DNA from: Candidatus Heimdallarchaeota archaeon
Lineage (GTDB): Archaea; Asgardarchaeota; Heimdallarchaeia; Heimdallarchaeales; Heimdallarchaeaceae
DNA: 11,972 bases
Direction of reading: 5' to 3'
Assembly: GCA_023135215.1 (NCBI GenBank)
Contig: JAGLTP010000589.1
Coordinates: 1-11,972 of the forward strand
A model generated the notes under the pieces. It made no database searches. It saw only the letters and a program-made list of their open reading frames with translations, and was not told the DNA's origin. The stretch's first letter is position 1, and each line of letters starts with the position of its first letter. Positions 1 through 6,895 of this stretch are shown in pieces. Both the position numbers and the translations under genes were made by a program.

Positions 1-42
1 TTTAACTATCACTGAAAACAAAGATGAGAAGAGTAGACACTT

Positions 43-1224
43 ATGAAACTCTCAGAAGGTGAATGGAAGAAAACCAAAGAAGGAGAAACAGAGTTCATAA
101 TTTTCAAAGATGCAGAAAGAATCTACGATTCTTCTGTTTTTTACAATCCTGAGATGACAATTAACAGAGACTTAACATTGCTTGTATTGATAGCAATTTC
201 AAAGCGGCAAACAGAACCACTGACAATACTGGATCCTTTAGCTGGAACAGGAGTGAGAAGTTATAGGATACTAAAAGAATTACCTTCAACCATAATAAGT
301 AAAATTTATGCAGGTGACAGAAACCCAATCGCTGTTGAAACAATTCAAAGAAACATAGATGAAATAGGGTTTGATGATAAACTTGAAGTGAAACATTCAG
401 ATGCTTCAATCACGATAAGTGAATTCATTAAGAAACAAGAAACTATTGATGTGATAGATATTGATCCTTTTGGGTCTCCAATACAATTTATAGACTCTGC
501 TATTCAAGTTTTGCAAAAAAACGAAGGTTACCTTTTTGTAACTGCTACTGATTTGCAAGTTCTGTGTGGTAAATTTGCAAATGCATGCCTTCGCATATAT
601 AATTCAATACCAACTAGAAACTTCCTTTGCCATGAGGTTGCATTACGTATTCTATTATACAATATCTTGATTAGTGCTGGAAGGATTGGGATAGCTATAG
701 AACCAGTCATAAGCTATCATCACGAGCACTTTCTGAGAGTGAAAGTTAAATTAATTAGAAGTAAAGAAAAAGCGAATTTACAACATCAGAATATCGGTTT
801 TGTGTATTTCTGTACAGAATGTTCTTATTTCAAATCAGCTAAAATCTCTGAAGTATTGGAGTCTACTGATTGTCCGGTATGTAATATGAGATTAGAGAAA
901 GCAGGACCATTGTGGTTAGAACAGCTTTTCTACAGCGAATGCATCGAAGATTTGAATACTATTCTTCAAGAAAGTGAGTTACCCTCGAAAAATGAGATAG
1001 AAAAAAAACTCGCAAAAATGATAGAAGAAGCTGAATCTCCACCATTTTTCTATTATCTGCCATATGTGCTAAGAAAACTTCAGAAAGTTGGAATAGGAAT
1101 CCAGATGATTATTGATTCTTTAAGAGAGAAGGGATTTGTAGCTTCTAGAACCTCATTTGATCCCCAAGGATTGAAAACCAATGCTTCTTATCAAGAACTT
1201 TCCGATGTTATAAATCTCCATTGA
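43..1224 (+). CDS. trm1: tRNA (guanine26-N2)-dimethyltransferase, Trm1
   Basis: SAM-dependent enzyme that dimethylates N2 of guanosine 26 in tRNA, at the D-arm/anticodon-arm hinge; cytosolic. The 393-residue protein has the Trm1 hallmarks in order: FYNP at 33-36 followed by NRD at 41-43, the SAM-binding loop DPLAGTG at 64-70, the acidic end of strand 2 at Asp92, the catalytic motif DPFGSP at 141-146, and TATD with a following CG at 167-176. The C-terminal domain carries a zinc knuckle (Cys257, Cys260, Cys277, Cys280), then GPLW at 288-291. It ends with a DPQGLKTN segment matching the family's KT-containing tail. Length fits archaeal Trm1, slightly on the long side. The ATG at 43 gives the expected short lead-in before FYNP; no clear SD is seen in the 42 bases upstream. 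rnhB follows after 17 nt and is probably co-transcribed. The family call is secure; the exact start is less so. Confidence 0.96.
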   Translation: MKLSEGEWKKTKEGETEFIIFKDAERIYDSSVFYNPEMTINRDLTLLVLIAISKRQTEPLTILDPLAGTGVRSYRILKELPSTIISKIYAGDRNPIAVETIQRNIDEIGFDDKLEVKHSDASITISEFIKKQETIDVIDIDPFGSPIQFIDSAIQVLQKNEGYLFVTATDLQVLCGKFANACLRIYNSIPTRNFLCHEVALRILLYNILISAGRIGIAIEPVISYHHEHFLRVKVKLIRSKEKANLQHQNIGFVYFCTECSYFKSAKISEVLESTDCPVCNMRLEKAGPLWLEQLFYSECIEDLNTILQESELPSKNEIEKKLAKMIEEAESPPFFYYLPYVLRKLQKVGIGIQMIIDSLREKGFVASRTSFDPQGLKTNASYQELSDVINLH

Positions 1225-1232
1225 TTTGATGT

Positions 1233-1237
1233 GTGAT
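1233..1237 (+). promoter_or_regulatory. Ribosome binding site deciding the rnhB start
   Basis: GTGAT matches part of the archaeal SD GGAGGTGATC and sits four bases before the ATG at 1242. Because it doubles as an in-frame GTG codon, a simple longest-frame call would wrongly place the start inside the SD. The same GTGAT-N4-ATG arrangement recurs at 4642-4653 on the - strand. Confidence 0.55.
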
Positions 1238-1241
1238 AAAG

Positions 1242-1922
1242 ATGACAACTATGAGTAAATATATCGTTGGTATTGATGAAGCGGGAAGAGGGCCAGTCAT
1301 AGGACCTATGGTTATATGTGCTTATATGATTAAGGAAATTGACAAGAACAAACTGAGAGAAGTGGGAGCAAGAGATTCCAAAACACTGACAAAACAAAGT
1401 CGAGAAAGGCTTTATTCTACTCTTTCAAAAGTGGCTTTTGAGATTAAAACCAAACATGTTTCTGCTGCAGAGATTGATGAACTAAGAAAGAATTATACAC
1501 TAAATGTGATAGAACAAAAAATCATGATTAAAGCTACAAAAGAATTTTCTGTAATCCCTGATGAAATATACATAGATGCTGCAGATGTGAAAGAAAAACG
1601 GTTTGGAGAAGCATTCCAAGTTGAATTTCCAAAAGCAACAATCATTTCTAGACATAAAGCTGATAAATATTATCCTGTTGTATCAGCTGCTTCGATAATA
1701 GCAAAAGTACAACGTGATAGAGAAATAGTAAAAATATCTTCAAAGTTGAAAATAGATTTAGGATCAGGATATCCTAATGATCCAAAGACAATCTCATACC
1801 TCAAACGAACTTATAAGCAAAATAAGAAATTTCCTCCATTTGTTAGAGAGTCATGGGATACAGCAAAGAAGATAAAAAATCAAATAAATACGAAGAAAAT
1901 GACAGATTTTACTAACAATTGA
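1242..1922 (+). CDS. rnhB: Ribonuclease HII
   Basis: Endonuclease that cuts the RNA strand of RNA-DNA hybrids and removes misincorporated ribonucleotides and primers. Numbered from the ATG at 1242 (226 residues), the four metal-binding acidic residues are present: Asp12 and Glu13 in IDEAGRGP, Asp112 in IDAADV, and Asp141 in HKADKYYPVVSAASIIAK. The GRG substrate-grip motif, DSKTLT at 45-50, SGYPND at 175-180 and the FPPFVRESW segment near residue 200 are typical of archaeal RNase HII. A GTG nine bases upstream (1233) is in frame. However, GTGAT at 1233-1237 is itself a good match to the archaeal SD and lies four bases before the 1242 ATG, so 1242 is preferred; the ATG at 1251 is a further alternative. 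The gene follows trm1 by 17 nt and ends only 4 nt from the convergent rhomboid gene. Confidence 0.96.
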   Translation: MTTMSKYIVGIDEAGRGPVIGPMVICAYMIKEIDKNKLREVGARDSKTLTKQSRERLYSTLSKVAFEIKTKHVSAAEIDELRKNYTLNVIEQKIMIKATKEFSVIPDEIYIDAADVKEKRFGEAFQVEFPKATIISRHKADKYYPVVSAASIIAKVQRDREIVKISSKLKIDLGSGYPNDPKTISYLKRTYKQNKKFPPFVRESWDTAKKIKNQINTKKMTDFTNN

Positions 1923-1926
1923 AAAT

Positions 1927-2583
1927 TCATTCTAAAAGATTCTCAGAGGGTAGTTCTTTCTTTTTCCTTTTCTTTAAAACAAAAAGAGGAAGCAATATCC
2001 CTGTTACTAACCCGATAGCATGTGCTAAGAAGTTAACATTCATTCCTCCAGTAATAATCAAGAAGATTACACCAACACCTGAATAACTCCAGAATGATCT
2101 TCTTTTATCTTCTTCAAATGCTAAAACTATGTCAACACCTAGAAGACCAAAGACTCCTCCACTAGCTCCTGCAGATATAGTAAGTGGATCAAATACAGCA
2201 AGAGAAAGTAATCCGCCCATTAATCCCGATACTAGAAAGATAACATAATATTGCCAAGAAAGAAGTTTTTCTTCAGCTCTTAAACCGAAAATTAATAGAA
2301 ACAAACAATTAGAAAGGAAATGAAGAATGTCTACATGAACAAATATTGAAGTCAATAACTGGTATACATGTCCGTTCAGTACAAGAAGATTAAACTGACC
2401 AACACGCACTAAAACTTCATCAGAAATGGTAAAAACATCAATAAGATCGTTTATTTCTCCCCTAACAATGCTGATGATAGATATAATGACATAACAGACC
2501 GCAATTAAAATAAACAAATTTCTTGTAGGAAGGTTAGTTTTCCAAAAAGATTCAAAGTATGACGATTCCGATTCTTGTGACAC
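1927..2583 (-). CDS. Rhomboid-family intramembrane serine protease
   Basis: Predicted membrane-embedded serine protease that cleaves transmembrane substrates within or near the bilayer. The 218-residue protein has a short soluble N-terminus, then about six hydrophobic helices (near 22-40, 73-100, 111-130, 138-155, 167-180 and 183-202). The catalytic dyad is visible as Ser141 in GASG (139-142) and His188 in the last helix (AHAIG). The upstream HVDILHFLSN segment supplies His83, His88 and Asn92, the conserved HxxxxHxxxN pattern of helix 2. The C-terminus is strongly basic (KKRKKKE), consistent with a cytosolic tail. The start is a GTG with no SD, but a TATA-like box lies about 25 bases upstream, so the message may be leaderless. 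Substrates cannot be inferred. An active protease is likely because all key residues are present. Confidence 0.93.
   Translation of the reverse strand: MSQESESSYFESFWKTNLPTRNLFILIAVCYVIISIISIVRGEINDLIDVFTISDEVLVRVGQFNLLVLNGHVYQLLTSIFVHVDILHFLSNCLFLLIFGLRAEEKLLSWQYYVIFLVSGLMGGLLSLAVFDPLTISAGASGGVFGLLGVDIVLAFEEDKRRSFWSYSGVGVIFLIITGGMNVNFLAHAIGLVTGILLPLFVLKKRKKKELPSENLLE
1953..1976 (+). terminator. Probable T-tract terminator of trm1-rnhB
   Basis: Just past the rnhB stop there is a pyrimidine stretch with repeated T-runs (TTCTTTCTTTTTCC and onward). Archaeal RNA polymerase terminates at such U-rich tracts without needing a hairpin. The tract lies inside the antisense 3' end of the convergent rhomboid gene, where the other strand encodes its Lys/Arg-rich tail. 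This is inferred from composition and position only. Confidence 0.4.
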
Positions 2584-2602
2584 GATATGGAGATAAAAAT
2601 CC

Positions 2603-2611
2603 TATTATAAA
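2603..2611 (-). promoter_or_regulatory. TATA box of the rhomboid gene
   Basis: Reading the - strand, TTTATAATA is centred about 25 bases before the GTG start at 2583. That places the predicted transcription start at, or within a few bases of, the start codon, implying a leaderless mRNA. This agrees with the lack of any SD sequence there. Confidence 0.45.
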
Positions 2612-2620
2612 ATTGTTGTT

Positions 2621-2635
2621 AAGAAAAAAGAAAAG
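2621..2635 (-). terminator. T-rich terminator after the repeat membrane protein
   Basis: On the - strand the sequence reads CTTTTCTTTTTTCTT about 11 bases after the TAG stop of the 496-residue membrane protein gene and before the rhomboid promoter. Archaeal polymerase often stops at such tracts. The call rests on sequence composition and position. Confidence 0.4.
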
Positions 2636-2645
2636 TGGTGGTTAG

Positions 2646-4136
2646 CTATTTCTTTTCTAAGGTATAATAAACACAGGATTCTACTCCTTCACTTATTATT
2701 GATTTTCTAGCTTTTACAAAACCAACTATTGTGCTAAAGAATAAGCCTATTGTAAGAAATATGATTCCAACACCTGTAGAAACTACTGGACCTATTAAAT
2801 GTTCAGTAATCCATTGTTTATTTTCCATTCCTTGAAGCTTATAACTAAGTCTGAGAACTGCGATTGGAAGAGTTCCAAGAAGCACAAGAAATACTCCAGA
2901 TAGCAGTCCAAAGAATAACTTCAATGGAGATAGTTTGATGGGTTTATCTGGTGGTTTTGGAGTTTCTTCTCTTTTATTATCTCCCTTAATCACATTTACA
3001 ATATTGGTAAAGGAACCAGGTAGCATAAAAGCAGTTAATTTTAGATTTACTACAATTGTAAGCAAAGCTAAACCAATGCCAATGAATAATAAAGCTAGGC
3101 TAATTGCTCTCCCTGGTTTTATGAGAATTTGTAATGGTGAAGGATTAAAAGCATTGTAAATAGCTATAACGAAGAAGAATATGAACATCCAAGTTAATCC
3201 TGCGGTTGCAAAAGAATGAACTGCTGTAGTTATTTTAAGAGGTTGTTCTAGAGGTCGAGTTTCGATCTCTGCAATTTCTCCGACAGTTTCACCTAAACCA
3301 CTTCTTTGTTTTCTTAACCATTTTATTATTCTCAATAACCAGTAACTTATTGAAAATAGCAATATTGCAATTCCAACGAAAATCCAGGTATCCCATAATA
3401 ATCCATTCAAGCTAGCAAGAGTTGAACCTGTAACTGAATAATGTATAGCTCGGACTATTGCAACGGGTATAAAGGAAGAACCAGTGACAATCATCCCAGT
3501 GAGGGTTAAGATGATAGTCCATTTAGGAACTATCTTATTCTGATCTAATACTTCTGGATTCTTTTCTCCTTTTGTGAGTATCTTCAATCTTCTAGGAAGT
3601 TCATTAACTTGAATTCCTAAATTCATAACTATTGTAGCTAAACCAAATGCTATTCCTCCAATCAGAAGAGCGACGCCTAAAGCTTCAATAGGAACAGTGA
3701 TGATTTCATAAATATGATCTGCAAATGCATCTCCTTTGATTCCTGCATTTATCCAGAAAATCATAACGATAGCAGCAATAAGCTCAGAGATTATTCCTGA
3801 AATCAAAAACCATGGGAATGCTTTTGAGAAAAATGGTATTTTCGGTTTTTCCAACTCAAGACCTGCTTTGTTGAAGCTTTTTGTAGCGTTCTCACCTGTT
3901 GCGGAGATATTTCTCACTATAGTTACAATTGCAAAACCAATTCCAAGTTTAAGGAATCCAAGTCCTAAAAGTGGAATGATTTCTAAGAATCTTCTTAATA
4001 CTATTTCTACTAAATTATCTGAAGTTATATACATCTGATTGAAAAATCGCCAAATACCTAAACCTAGGGAAATAATTACTAATGAAAATCCAAAAAACAA
4101 TATTTCTTTATATTTACTATAAATTTTATCCATCAT
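2646..4136 (-). CDS. Ten-helix membrane protein of five repeated helix hairpins, function unknown
   Basis: I do not recognise the family. The 496-residue protein is almost entirely membrane-embedded, with about ten hydrophobic helices arranged as five hairpin modules starting near residues 8, 105, 204, 307 and 405, a repeat of about 100 residues. The second helix of modules 1, 2 and 4 carries the same signature: FLKLGIGFAIVTIVRN (61-76), LIGGIAFGLATIVMN (158-172) and FIGIGLALLTIVVN (351-364). Modules 3 and 5 share IPVAIVRAIHYSVTG (223-237) and LPIAVLRLSYKLQG (423-436). Charged linkers join the modules. No signal peptide, metal-ligand cluster or catalytic motif is apparent, so a scaffold, channel or transporter-like role is possible but unsupported. 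The ATG at 4136 is preceded by AAGGTT at six bases, a fair SD; a second ATG follows at once (4133). Confidence 0.85.
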   Translation of the reverse strand: MMDKIYSKYKEILFFGFSLVIISLGLGIWRFFNQMYITSDNLVEIVLRRFLEIIPLLGLGFLKLGIGFAIVTIVRNISATGENATKSFNKAGLELEKPKIPFFSKAFPWFLISGIISELIAAIVMIFWINAGIKGDAFADHIYEIITVPIEALGVALLIGGIAFGLATIVMNLGIQVNELPRRLKILTKGEKNPEVLDQNKIVPKWTIILTLTGMIVTGSSFIPVAIVRAIHYSVTGSTLASLNGLLWDTWIFVGIAILLFSISYWLLRIIKWLRKQRSGLGETVGEIAEIETRPLEQPLKITTAVHSFATAGLTWMFIFFFVIAIYNAFNPSPLQILIKPGRAISLALLFIGIGLALLTIVVNLKLTAFMLPGSFTNIVNVIKGDNKREETPKPPDKPIKLSPLKLFFGLLSGVFLVLLGTLPIAVLRLSYKLQGMENKQWITEHLIGPVVSTGVGIIFLTIGLFFSTIVGFVKARKSIISEGVESCVYYTLEKK

Positions 4137-4142
4137 TTTAAT

Positions 4143-4148
4143 AACCTT
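4143..4148 (-). promoter_or_regulatory. Ribosome binding site of the repeat membrane protein
   Basis: AAGGTT on the - strand lies six bases before the ATG at 4136 and matches the anti-SD, supporting that start over the adjacent ATG at 4133. Confidence 0.45.
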
Positions 4149-4156
4149 GATTTTAT

Positions 4157-4190
4157 TTTTTCACTGCAAAAAAAAGTGAAAAAGAAAAAG
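4157..4190 (-). terminator. Hairpin and T-tract terminator after the helical repeat protein
   Basis: The arms TTTTTCACT (4157-4165) and AGTGAAAAA (4175-4183) form a perfect 9-bp inverted repeat with a nine-base A-rich loop. On the - strand the region reads as a series of T-runs. It lies about 40 bases past the stop of the small helical protein gene and just before the SD of the next gene on that strand. It is a plausible terminator or attenuator between them. Confidence 0.45.
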
Positions 4191-4227
4191 ATTAAATAAT
4201 AAATTTTGACTCATTTGAATTTGAGTT

Positions 4228-4644
4228 TCAACTTGCATCCATTAGTGGTGCAGGTAAACCATGTTTCTCTGCAGTCATTTTTAACAGACCCACAAACATC
4301 TTAAATTTATCTTCACCCATTTCTTTTGCAACTTCCAAAGTTATCATCATATCAGTTTTGTGAGTATTTTCATCAACAACTTTAGCAGCTTTTAGTCTTC
4401 CAACCATAAGAGCTTCTTTCTCTTCTTGAGAGAGAGACATGAGAACTTTTGTACGTGTTGCAATAAAGGGTTTCATTTTCTTAGGCTTGAGTTTATTTAT
4501 TGCGGAAATAAGTCCTGCAAGCGATTGAATTCTTTGCTCTTCAGGTTGCCCTGCAAGCATTTTTAATCTCTGAGATAACATGCTAGCTCTCTCTTCTTCT
4601 GAAGCATCAGCAAGCATTTGAATCATATCATTCATTTCACTCAT
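4228..4644 (-). CDS. Small all-helical repeat protein, function unknown
   Basis: Unrecognised 138-residue soluble protein, Met- and Lys-rich, with no Cys and no signal peptide or membrane segment. It is made of about four related helical units: LADASEEERASMLSQRLKML (11-30), LAGQPEEQRIQSLAGLISAI (30-49), LMSLSQEEKEALMVGRLKAA (68-87) and a diverged unit at 105-124. The shared pattern is a leading Leu/Val, an EE-type acidic pair, a basic residue, then a hydrophobic helix often with RLK. Such helical-hairpin repeats usually mediate protein-protein contact. The frame extends to a GTG at 4653, but that GTG is part of GTGAT, an SD four bases before the ATG at 4644, so 4644 is chosen. A TATA box lies upstream near 4722. 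No function is proposed. Confidence 0.8.
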   Translation of the reverse strand: MSEMNDMIQMLADASEEERASMLSQRLKMLAGQPEEQRIQSLAGLISAINKLKPKKMKPFIATRTKVLMSLSQEEKEALMVGRLKAAKVVDENTHKTDMMITLEVAKEMGEDKFKMFVGLLKMTAEKHGLPAPLMDAS

Positions 4645-4717
4645 TTTAATCACATTCTTGTTTCACAAATCAAATGACTTGTGATTAACTAAATCTATCT
4701 ATTACTATGAGTGAAAT

Positions 4718-4727
4718 TATATTTAAA
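4718..4727 (-). promoter_or_regulatory. TATA box of the helical repeat protein gene
   Basis: On the - strand TTTAAATATA is preceded by a G/C-containing stretch (CCGAGCC) that could serve as a TFB-recognition element. The implied transcription start near 4696 leaves a leader of about 50 bases to the ATG at 4644. The rest of the divergent gap (4728-4859) is AT-rich, with a short CGCA/TGCG hairpin at 4798-4809 and a weak TTTTTATC element at 4811-4818 that might serve the + strand gene. Confidence 0.5.
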
Positions 4728-4859
4728 GGCTCGGAAATAACAAAAAATCCCAATTTTAAAGCCTTTTCCATTTCTGGGTATCCTTACGCAATTCTAGCGC
4801 ATTTGTGCGATTTTTATCTTGTTCAATAACCTTTTTATGGATTCTTGATTGGTTGGATA

Positions 4860-5372
4860 ATGATTTCAATGGATATCAGCAATACCCCTATAGCTAACAT
4901 AAATGAAGATGGGTCGATAGATGTTTTGCTGCATGTTCATTTTGAATGTACTTGTTGTTCTGATTGTTGTAAACTAAATAATATTCCTGCTACTGAACAG
5001 GATATTCTTGATATGATGGAACATGGAATAGAAATTGATCAAGCTATAGAAGTACTGAGTCCTGTACTAATCGCTAGCAAGAGTATTGAAAATGGTTTAA
5101 TTAAAGCCTATATTCTAAGGAAAAAACCTTTTGTAAACGAATGTGCTTTCTTAGATGAAAAAGGGATGTGTAAAGTTCACGAATTCAAACCATTAGCATG
5201 TCAATTATATCCATTCTCAATCAGAAGAAGAAATGGTGGTTATCATGTAATAATTCACCCTAAATGTGTCTGCAATTTTATAGAAATTGATGTTGAAGAA
5301 GACAAATCAAATACACTCCAAATAGTTAGCGATTTAATGTCTGCTCTCTCAATAGATGATGGAAATAAGTAA
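4860..5372 (+). CDS. YkgJ-family Cys-cluster protein (putative zinc or iron-sulfur protein)
   Basis: Member of the YkgJ/UPF0153 group, whose conserved cysteines are thought to bind zinc or an iron-sulfur cluster; the biochemical role is not established. Numbered from the ATG at 4860 (170 residues), the N-terminal cluster is CTCCSDCC at 30-37. The second cluster is CAFLDEKGMCKVH (Cys95, Cys104), followed by PLACQLYPF (Cys114), and HPKCVC (Cys136, Cys138). The family pattern of CxxCC, then C-x-fL-D-G-x-C-x-iye, then RP-x-x-C-x-x-yPF is all present. An in-frame TTG at 4845 and an ATG at 4869 are alternative starts; 4860 is preferred because it is an ATG and GGTTGG lies just before it. The next gene downstream has its own promoter after a 145-base gap, so functional linkage is uncertain. 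Confidence 0.85.
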   Translation: MISMDISNTPIANINEDGSIDVLLHVHFECTCCSDCCKLNNIPATEQDILDMMEHGIEIDQAIEVLSPVLIASKSIENGLIKAYILRKKPFVNECAFLDEKGMCKVHEFKPLACQLYPFSIRRRNGGYHVIIHPKCVCNFIEIDVEEDKSNTLQIVSDLMSALSIDDGNK

Positions 5373-5395
5373 TCTTTTCTTAAGTTTTTAAATGA
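5373..5395 (+). terminator. T-rich terminator after the YkgJ-family gene
   Basis: Immediately after the TAA stop the sequence reads TCTTTTCTTAAGTTTTTAA, a U-rich tract of the type at which archaeal polymerase terminates. No hairpin is evident. Confidence 0.35.
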
Positions 5396-5475
5396 ATTTG
5401 AAAATATATGTAATAGTAATCATAAGTTTCAGTTATACACGAAAAAATTTGTATAGTGTTCGATGCTGAATAGGA

Positions 5476-5483
5476 TTTATAAG
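5476..5483 (+). promoter_or_regulatory. TATA box of the 458-residue protein gene
   Basis: TTTATAAG lies about 38 bases before the ATG at 5518. Transcription would start near 5505, leaving a leader of roughly 13 bases without a convincing SD. This makes the gene an independent transcription unit from the one upstream. Confidence 0.45.
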
Positions 5484-5517
5484 AAAACTTATCATTAAAT
5501 AAAGAAGATGTTCGGAT

Positions 5518-6894
5518 ATGAGTTTGTTCAAAACCAACTTCATGAAGCTAGTTGAAGCTTATTTGCAGGAACAAGGATTTACTATTGAAATGTGTAACAT
5601 CTATACAAGGGGAGTTGACTATTATGAGAGTTATAAGCGAGTTATTATGTGCGCATACAAAGACGAACTTCTCCTGTGTATTAGAGCTCGAAGTGGAGCA
5701 GTTAGTGACCCTTTTGTTGGTGATGATGAACAAATTGAACTAAAACTCCAAGAACCTGCTTTGAAGTTATTAAGCTGCATTCGCTCTCTCAATATGGGCG
5801 CAGATCCTATCTATTGTGAAAAATTTGAGAAGATGATGGCAATCCCCATAATCATAATGGAGAAGTCTTCAAGGAAACATCCTCTTTACTATTACTTTGA
5901 TGAAGAAACCAGAGAATCAAAACTATGGTATGTTAAAAAGAATGTTGTATATCTACCATGGGAATGGATGAAAGAATTTTGGAATGAGGACTTCGAGATT
6001 TCATTAAGGGATCAAGGTTTTGATATATCACCTCCTGTGGAATATGAAGCAGAAAAAAACATCAGTCAAGCTGTAAAGGAGATTGAAGAATTGCTTGCTT
6101 CTAGAAGAATCGGGATTATGAAATCAGTATATTTAGATAAACCCACACTTCCTCCTCTAGTTTTGACATTAACACAAACAGACCAAATGATGATTTTTCT
6201 TGTTGATGAACCTGATGAAGACATTCATCCAAAATTAATGGATTTTGCAGTATATTATTTTGGTCCAAAGACTGAGAAATTTCCAACTACAATCAAGGCA
6301 ATATTCTTCAATATAATTACAAAAGAACCTGAAGCTAGTTATCTTCAACCTTACATTCCAAAAGACAATGATTTTGTTGAGAAGCATTTTGAGCATCCAA
6401 CCGTTGTAAAAACTACTGTAAAAGGATTCAAACATCTAATAGAAGTAGCTGATATTGAAGAAGTTCCTACGATTACTATGCTGAGTCCTATCCCAAGTAT
6501 GGAATTTGAAGAACTGCTTAAGGTTTCCTCAGGGTACTGGTTCTCTAAGGTCTTCCAAGAAGCTAAGAAGAGATTAAAAACAAAGTTTGCATCAAAATGC
6601 CCATTCTGTTCAAACACAACTATTTCTCATCAACTCCCTGCTAGTACTCTTAAGAAACTGAAGTTCAATCTAGAACTGACAAAGGAAAACTCCTACCTTG
6701 TGTTCTGTGATAATAAAAAGAGTGGTTGCGGATGGGGTTTCCTCACTATTAAAGACAAATTTCAGGGTGGAGTACATGGCTTCTTTATAGGAAGAGATCA
6801 ACAGTATGCACATGAATTAGATGTAGTCAAAAGAACTATACTAGAAGTTGGTCTATTAGTCCATTCAATGCAACAAATAAAGTTAAAAAAATAG
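5518..6894 (+). CDS. Unrecognised 458-residue protein with C-terminal zinc ribbon
   Basis: I cannot assign this protein to a known family. It is soluble, with mixed alpha/beta character and no signal peptide or membrane helix. The visible motif is a zinc ribbon near the C-terminus: CPFC at 361-364 and, about 32 residues on, CDNKKSGC (Cys397, Cys404), followed by GWGF. A helical Glu-rich segment at 175-195 seems to separate an N-terminal alpha/beta domain (1-150) from a middle beta-rich domain (200-310). The segments KRVIMCAYKDELLLCIRA (40-57) and PLVLTLTQTDQMMIFLVD (213-230) look alike, hinting at two copies of one fold. The ribbon suggests nucleic-acid or protein contact, but that is inference. 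The ATG at 5518 is kept because the TATA box fits it; an in-frame ATG at 5542 is an alternative. The gene meets the convergent DUF35 gene with one base between stop codons. Confidence 0.8.
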   Translation: MSLFKTNFMKLVEAYLQEQGFTIEMCNIYTRGVDYYESYKRVIMCAYKDELLLCIRARSGAVSDPFVGDDEQIELKLQEPALKLLSCIRSLNMGADPIYCEKFEKMMAIPIIIMEKSSRKHPLYYYFDEETRESKLWYVKKNVVYLPWEWMKEFWNEDFEISLRDQGFDISPPVEYEAEKNISQAVKEIEELLASRRIGIMKSVYLDKPTLPPLVLTLTQTDQMMIFLVDEPDEDIHPKLMDFAVYYFGPKTEKFPTTIKAIFFNIITKEPEASYLQPYIPKDNDFVEKHFEHPTVVKTTVKGFKHLIEVADIEEVPTITMLSPIPSMEFEELLKVSSGYWFSKVFQEAKKRLKTKFASKCPFCSNTTISHQLPASTLKKLKFNLELTKENSYLVFCDNKKSGCGWGFLTIKDKFQGGVHGFFIGRDQQYAHELDVVKRTILEVGLLVHSMQQIKLKK

Positions 6895-6895
6895 T

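Noticed and set aside
161..409. Open frames on the strand opposite the larger genes (for example antisense to trm1, the 458-residue gene and grpE)
   Set aside because: They lie wholly within well-supported genes, lack SD sites and read as low-complexity Phe/Leu/Ser-rich shadows of AT-rich coding DNA.
4798..4809. CGCA-TTTG-TGCG hairpin followed by T-run in the divergent region
   Set aside because: The stem is only 4 bp and no transcript is expected to end there; it may simply be part of promoter DNA.
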